Made by a program: the position numbers and the translations under genes | The notes under the pieces: model-generated | Told to the model about the DNA's origin: nothing | What the model saw: only the letters and a program-made list of their open reading frames with translations | Databases searched by the model: none | In this document: piece after piece, positions 58,508 to 61,662 of the stretch | Numbering within the stretch: the stretch's first letter is position 1 | How the letters are laid out: each line of letters begins with the position of its first letter | Assembly (NCBI RefSeq): GCF_019334315.1 | Contig: NZ_JAHWGL010000021.1 | Span: 1 to 61,662 of the forward strand | Direction: 5' to 3' | DNA from: Hymenobacter profundi | Lineage (GTDB): Bacteria; Bacteroidota; Bacteroidia; Cytophagales; Hymenobacteraceae | Length of the DNA: 61,662 nt

Positions 58508-60403
58508 ATGCGTTTCTGCGTTGCCTTTTTCAGCTTGTCATTGCCCTGGCGCTTTGCGCTGGTGGTAGGATGCTGGCTGTGGTGGGCAATGCCCGCGCGG
58601 GCGCAACAGCCGGTGCGGGTGCTCCCGCCCGACACCACCGAAATAGCGCAGCCCGACTCGTTGCGGCGGGGTTTTGATGAGGAGCGCCTGCTCAATGGCC
58701 TAAAGGCATATACCAAGCGCAAAACCATTGCCGGCAAGGCGGCAGCTCTGCTATTTCGCTTCACACCGCCCCGCGAAGACAAGGCGGGCCTCGATGCCCA
58801 ACTGGTAGACCGGCAGTTTGCCAGGCACAACTTCAAGATTGTGCGCAACATCAACATCACGTCGCTGGATGCCTTTGGCTATAACATCAACGACGTAAAC
58901 CGCACGCCGCGCAACTTTCTGGAGAAGGCCGGCAACAGCTTCCACATCAAAACGGCCCGCTCGCGGGTACGGCAGGTGCTGCTGTTTCGGCCCGGCCAGG
59001 AGCTAGACCCGTTGGATCTGGCCGAATCGGAACGTCTGCTGCGCCAGACCTCGGAGATTCTGGACGCTCGCGTGTTCGTGAATGAGGCCACCACTTCGGC
59101 CGACAGCGTGGATATTGAGGTCGTTACCAAAGACGTGTTCAGCATCAGCGGGGGCTTTCAGCTGCGCGACGTGGACGCGGCGGTTGTCGACCTGCGCGAC
59201 ATCAACTTTCTGGGCATGGGCCACCAGTTTCGCAACTCCTACCAGTACGGCCGCAGCACGCCCCAGAGCTGGTCGTACAAGGGCAGTTACCTGGTGCCGT
59301 TCCGCGACTTCCTGTACGGCCAGGTGCGCGTGCGCGACGAGTACCGCAACAAAGAGCAGAGTTTCAGCCTGAACCGGAGCTTCTACTCCGTGAACACGCG
59401 CTATGCCTACGCCCTCAACATCGACCACTATAACGTAGACGCCACCCGTTACCCCGATACGCTGTACCGGGCGCTGCGCTTCTACCGGCAGGATATCTGG
59501 GTAGGCCGCTCCCTGCACCTGCCCAGCTACGATTTGGGCTACGACAACCCCGGCCGCCTAGTAGTGGCGGCGCGGGCCATCAACACCCGCATTATCAAGT
59601 CGCCCTACCCCGAGTACCGCACCAACACCCTGCTCTACGGCACACTGGGCTACACCGTGCGCCGTTATTATAAAGACAAATACCTGTTTGGGTTTGGCCG
59701 CACCGAGGACATTCCCACGGGTTCTATCTACAGCTTCACGACGGGCTATGAGCTGAACGCCAAGCAGAACCGCCACTATTACGGCATTCGGGCGGCGTAT
59801 GCGGGCTATAGTCCGCTGCGGGGCTACCTCTACCTCAATGCCGAGTTCAGTAGCTACCTGCTCCGCCCCCAAAACAACTGGCAGCAAGGCCAGCTCAACA
59901 CCGAGCTGCTGTATTTCACGCCGCTCTATCGCACCGGCAACTTCCAGTGGCGCCACTTTTTCTGGAACCGCTCCACTTTAGGATTCAATCGGTTAGCCGA
60001 AGAAGCCCCCTTGGTTATTGATGGTAGTCGGGGTCTGCGGGGCTTCAACTCCAACCAAACCCTACGTGGGCAAAGCCGCTTTATTCTGAACTACGAAGCC
60101 AACGTGTTTACGCCCCTTTCATTCCTGGGCTTCCGGGTAGCGGCAGTGGCCTTTGCAGATGCCGCCTGGCTTTCCGGCGGGGGCCAGACCATCCCGTTTG
60201 CCGATAAACCCTACATGGGGTTCGGCCTGGGTCTGCGCTTCCGCAACGAATACACGGTCCTGCGCACGTTCCAGTTCTTCTTGGGCTACTACCCCCGCGG
60301 CCAAGCCAGCGGCGACGGGTTCCGGATTTTCCAATCCTCGCGCTCCTACTACGGCTTCAACGATTTCAGCATCGGCCAGCCCAGCATCACTACGTATCAG
60401 TAG
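58508..60403 (+). CDS. Omp85/BamA-like outer-membrane barrel protein
   Basis: 631 residues from ATG 58508 with a signal peptide ending near AMPARAQQ (about residue 30). Residues about 90-210 carry one or two POTRA-like units (FKIVRNINITSLDAFGYNIN, VRQVLLFRPGQELDPLDLAE, ARVFVNEATTSADSVDIEVV), and the rest is a 16-strand-like barrel with the late Omp85 motif region LVIDGSRGLRGFNSNQTLRG (the R-G-x-x-R/F type signature). It is shorter in POTRAs than BamA (five) and so is probably a TamA- or BamA-like accessory assembly factor. No lipoprotein partner is adjacent. Confidence 0.8.
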   Translation: MRFCVAFFSLSLPWRFALVVGCWLWWAMPARAQQPVRVLPPDTTEIAQPDSLRRGFDEERLLNGLKAYTKRKTIAGKAAALLFRFTPPREDKAGLDAQLVDRQFARHNFKIVRNINITSLDAFGYNINDVNRTPRNFLEKAGNSFHIKTARSRVRQVLLFRPGQELDPLDLAESERLLRQTSEILDARVFVNEATTSADSVDIEVVTKDVFSISGGFQLRDVDAAVVDLRDINFLGMGHQFRNSYQYGRSTPQSWSYKGSYLVPFRDFLYGQVRVRDEYRNKEQSFSLNRSFYSVNTRYAYALNIDHYNVDATRYPDTLYRALRFYRQDIWVGRSLHLPSYDLGYDNPGRLVVAARAINTRIIKSPYPEYRTNTLLYGTLGYTVRRYYKDKYLFGFGRTEDIPTGSIYSFTTGYELNAKQNRHYYGIRAAYAGYSPLRGYLYLNAEFSSYLLRPQNNWQQGQLNTELLYFTPLYRTGNFQWRHFFWNRSTLGFNRLAEEAPLVIDGSRGLRGFNSNQTLRGQSRFILNYEANVFTPLSFLGFRVAAVAFADAAWLSGGGQTIPFADKPYMGFGLGLRFRNEYTVLRTFQFFLGYYPRGQASGDGFRIFQSSRSYYGFNDFSIGQPSITTYQ

Positions 60404-60406
60404 GCT

Positions 60407-60626
60407 TTTAATTAAAAATTGAGAATTAAGAATTAAGAATTGACCTTTGTCTGCTAGCGTCGGGGTTATTTGGAATAGAACGCTCTAGGATGGCCTGCTT
60501 CCCAAAGTCTGACACCGACGCTCAAAACACGGTAGGACACCACACGCTTGTACCTGTTCAACCAGCGTAAGTCTGCCCTCGAAAAGGCCTTCTGCCTTTT
60601 TAATTCTTCATTTCTAATTCTTACTT
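60407..60626. repeat. AT-rich inverted ends (AATTAAGAATT) around a 150-bp spacer
   Basis: TTAATTAAAAATTGAGAATT and tandem AGAATTA units near 60410-60441 are answered by TTTTTAATTCTTCATTTCTA near 60596-60620 in inverted orientation. The G+C-rich spacer between them shows no gene. It fills the gap between the Omp85-like and CvfB-like genes. Confidence 0.5.
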
Positions 60627-60632
60627 GACTAC

Positions 60633-61463
60633 ATGCTTTTAGGTGATTATAACGAACTCGAAGTAGCCCGCGAAGTTGATTTCGGCATGTACCTGATTTC
60701 TGACGATGGCGACATTCTGCTACCCGCCAAGTACATACCAACCGGCACCAGGGTAGGCGACACGGTGCGCGTATTTGTGTACCGCGACTCCGAGGACCGC
60801 CTGATTGCCACCAACTTAGAACCCTACGCGCTGGTCGGGCAGTTTGCTACCCTCACCGTCCGTGACGTGTCGGCGGTGGGCGCTTTCCTGGATTGGGGCT
60901 TGGAGAAAGACCTGCTGATTCCGCACAGCAACCTGCGCCGCACCCTGCGCCCCGGCGACCGGGCCACGGTGTTCGTCTACCTCGATGAAACCACCGACCG
61001 CATTGTGGCCTCGGCCAAGTGGGAGTGGTTCCTCAGCGACCAGCCCTACCCCGGCAAAGCCGGCGACACCGCCGAGCTGCTCATCGCCGACGAAACCGAC
61101 CTGGGCTACAAGGCCATTGTGGACGGCACGCACCAGGGCCTGCTCTACCACAACGAGGTATTCAAGCCCCTGCGCCTCGGCGACGTGCACACCGGCTACG
61201 TGCGCCAAGTGCGCCCCGACGGCAAGCTCGACCTCACCATCCAGCGCCCCGGCTACGATGAAGCCCTAGCCGCCGCCGACGACCTACTGGCCGCCCTACG
61301 CAAAACCGGTTCTATTCCCCTCGGTGACAAAAGCGAACCAGACGACATCTACCGCCGCCTGGGCATGAGCAAAAAGATATTCAAGAAGGCCTTAGGCAGC
61401 TTGTATAAGCAAGGCTTGGTGACGCTCGCGCCGCTGGAAACGCGGCTGGTGGGAGAGGAATAA
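60633..61463 (+). CDS. CvfB-like S1-domain RNA-binding protein
   Basis: 276 residues. Tandem S1/OB-type domains (LEVAREVDFGMYLISDDGDI; FATLTVRDVSAVGAFLDWGL with DLLIPHSNL; GYVRQVRPDGKLDLTIQRPG) precede a C-terminal winged helix (YRRLGMSKKIFKKALGSLYK). This order is that of CvfB/YitL proteins, which bind RNA and affect virulence or stress gene expression. It stands alone; a palindromic element follows. The ATG at 60633 is the only good start. Confidence 0.9.
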   Translation: MLLGDYNELEVAREVDFGMYLISDDGDILLPAKYIPTGTRVGDTVRVFVYRDSEDRLIATNLEPYALVGQFATLTVRDVSAVGAFLDWGLEKDLLIPHSNLRRTLRPGDRATVFVYLDETTDRIVASAKWEWFLSDQPYPGKAGDTAELLIADETDLGYKAIVDGTHQGLLYHNEVFKPLRLGDVHTGYVRQVRPDGKLDLTIQRPGYDEALAAADDLLAALRKTGSIPLGDKSEPDDIYRRLGMSKKIFKKALGSLYKQGLVTLAPLETRLVGEE

Positions 61464-61499
61464 GAATAGGAGGGCAAGAGAGTGTAAGGGTAGGAAGTA

Positions 61500-61601
61500 T
61501 GTCATCCTGAGTGCAGCGAAGGACCTTATCACGATAGAACGACAAGTGTAACAACGACTCGTTCTAACGTGATAAGGTCCTTCGCTGCACTCAGGATGAC
61601 A
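61500..61601. repeat. GTCATCCTGAGC palindromic element, copy 3
   Basis: A 34-base arm (61500-61533, TGTCATCCTGAGTGCAGCGA...) is perfectly repeated in reverse at 61568-61601. It shares the ends of copy 1 but has GTGCAGCG and CTTATCACG where copy 1 has GCAGAGCG and CTTCTCAC. Both arms carry the change. The remaining bases to 61662 show no gene. Confidence 0.85.
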
Positions 61602-61662
61602 GACATCTTATTGTCTGCTACCCCCACACCCTCCTACCCCCTACCTCCCCCGCTGTATCCCC

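Overview
The window looks like chromosomal DNA of a G+C-rich member of the Bacteroidota, most probably Hymenobacter or a close relative. The evidence is a SusC/SusD pair driven by an ECF sigma / FecR switch, several TonB-dependent receptors, lipoprotein signal peptides with Bacteroidota-type neighbours, promoter-like TAnnTTTG boxes, and heavy use of the CCTACCC word seen in Hymenobacter. The genus is an inference; no rRNA or tRNA gene is visible.

Left part (1-14.3 kb): a J-domain protein, a TerC-family membrane protein and a divergent XRE regulator precede a long rightward operon. It encodes a YbjN/secretion-chaperone-like protein, PspA/IM30, two paralogous small membrane proteins, a YqiJ/NfeD-like OB-fold membrane protein, a PH-domain protein, two microproteins of 46 and 30 residues, a YqiK-type flotillin and a 1687-residue DUF3686/AAA+ ATPase. 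This resembles the PspA-flotillin-AAA envelope-stress clusters of other bacteria. A perfect palindrome in the divergent promoter region overlaps the -33 box of the operon promoter, so the XRE protein is the likely regulator. A DUF559 endonuclease gene bracketed by copies of a G-rich palindromic repeat has inserted between flotillin and ATPase, and an inverted pair of the same repeat lies in frame inside the ATPase gene. I think this repeat/endonuclease unit is the most novel thing here.

14.3-17.5 kb: an AT-rich foreign island with a membrane-anchored PIN-domain protein, then an FMN-flavoprotein-like gene and the remnant of a DUF5615 PIN-like toxin.

17.5-29.4 kb: an apparent phosphate-ester acquisition locus: Tat-exported PhoD, ECF sigma, FecR, SusC, SusD, an endonuclease/exonuclease/phosphatase lipoprotein and a calcineurin-phosphoesterase/beta-propeller fusion.

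29.7-44.6 kb: AraC regulator with an NAD-epimerase, a Tat-tagged SDR, PurU, a TonB receptor with a beta-helix lipoprotein, an orphan AbiEi-like antitoxin, a HAD hydrolase, small membrane proteins, a BstA/YfiT-like DinB protein and a UvrA-like ABC ATPase.

44.9-61.5 kb: an RND efflux operon (permease, adaptor, outer-membrane factor), a glyoxalase-like lipoprotein, a DUF1080 protein, RfbD, the DNA-repair-linked TIGR03915 and TIGR03916 families, a single-domain response regulator, an epoxide-hydrolase-like enzyme, an Omp85/BamA-like barrel and a CvfB-like RNA-binding protein.

Intergenic regions are dominated by at least five families of palindromic elements. Within each element the two arms match each other better than they match other copies, and several elements supply or touch the stop codon of the preceding gene. 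No CRISPR array, integrase, rRNA or tRNA was seen.
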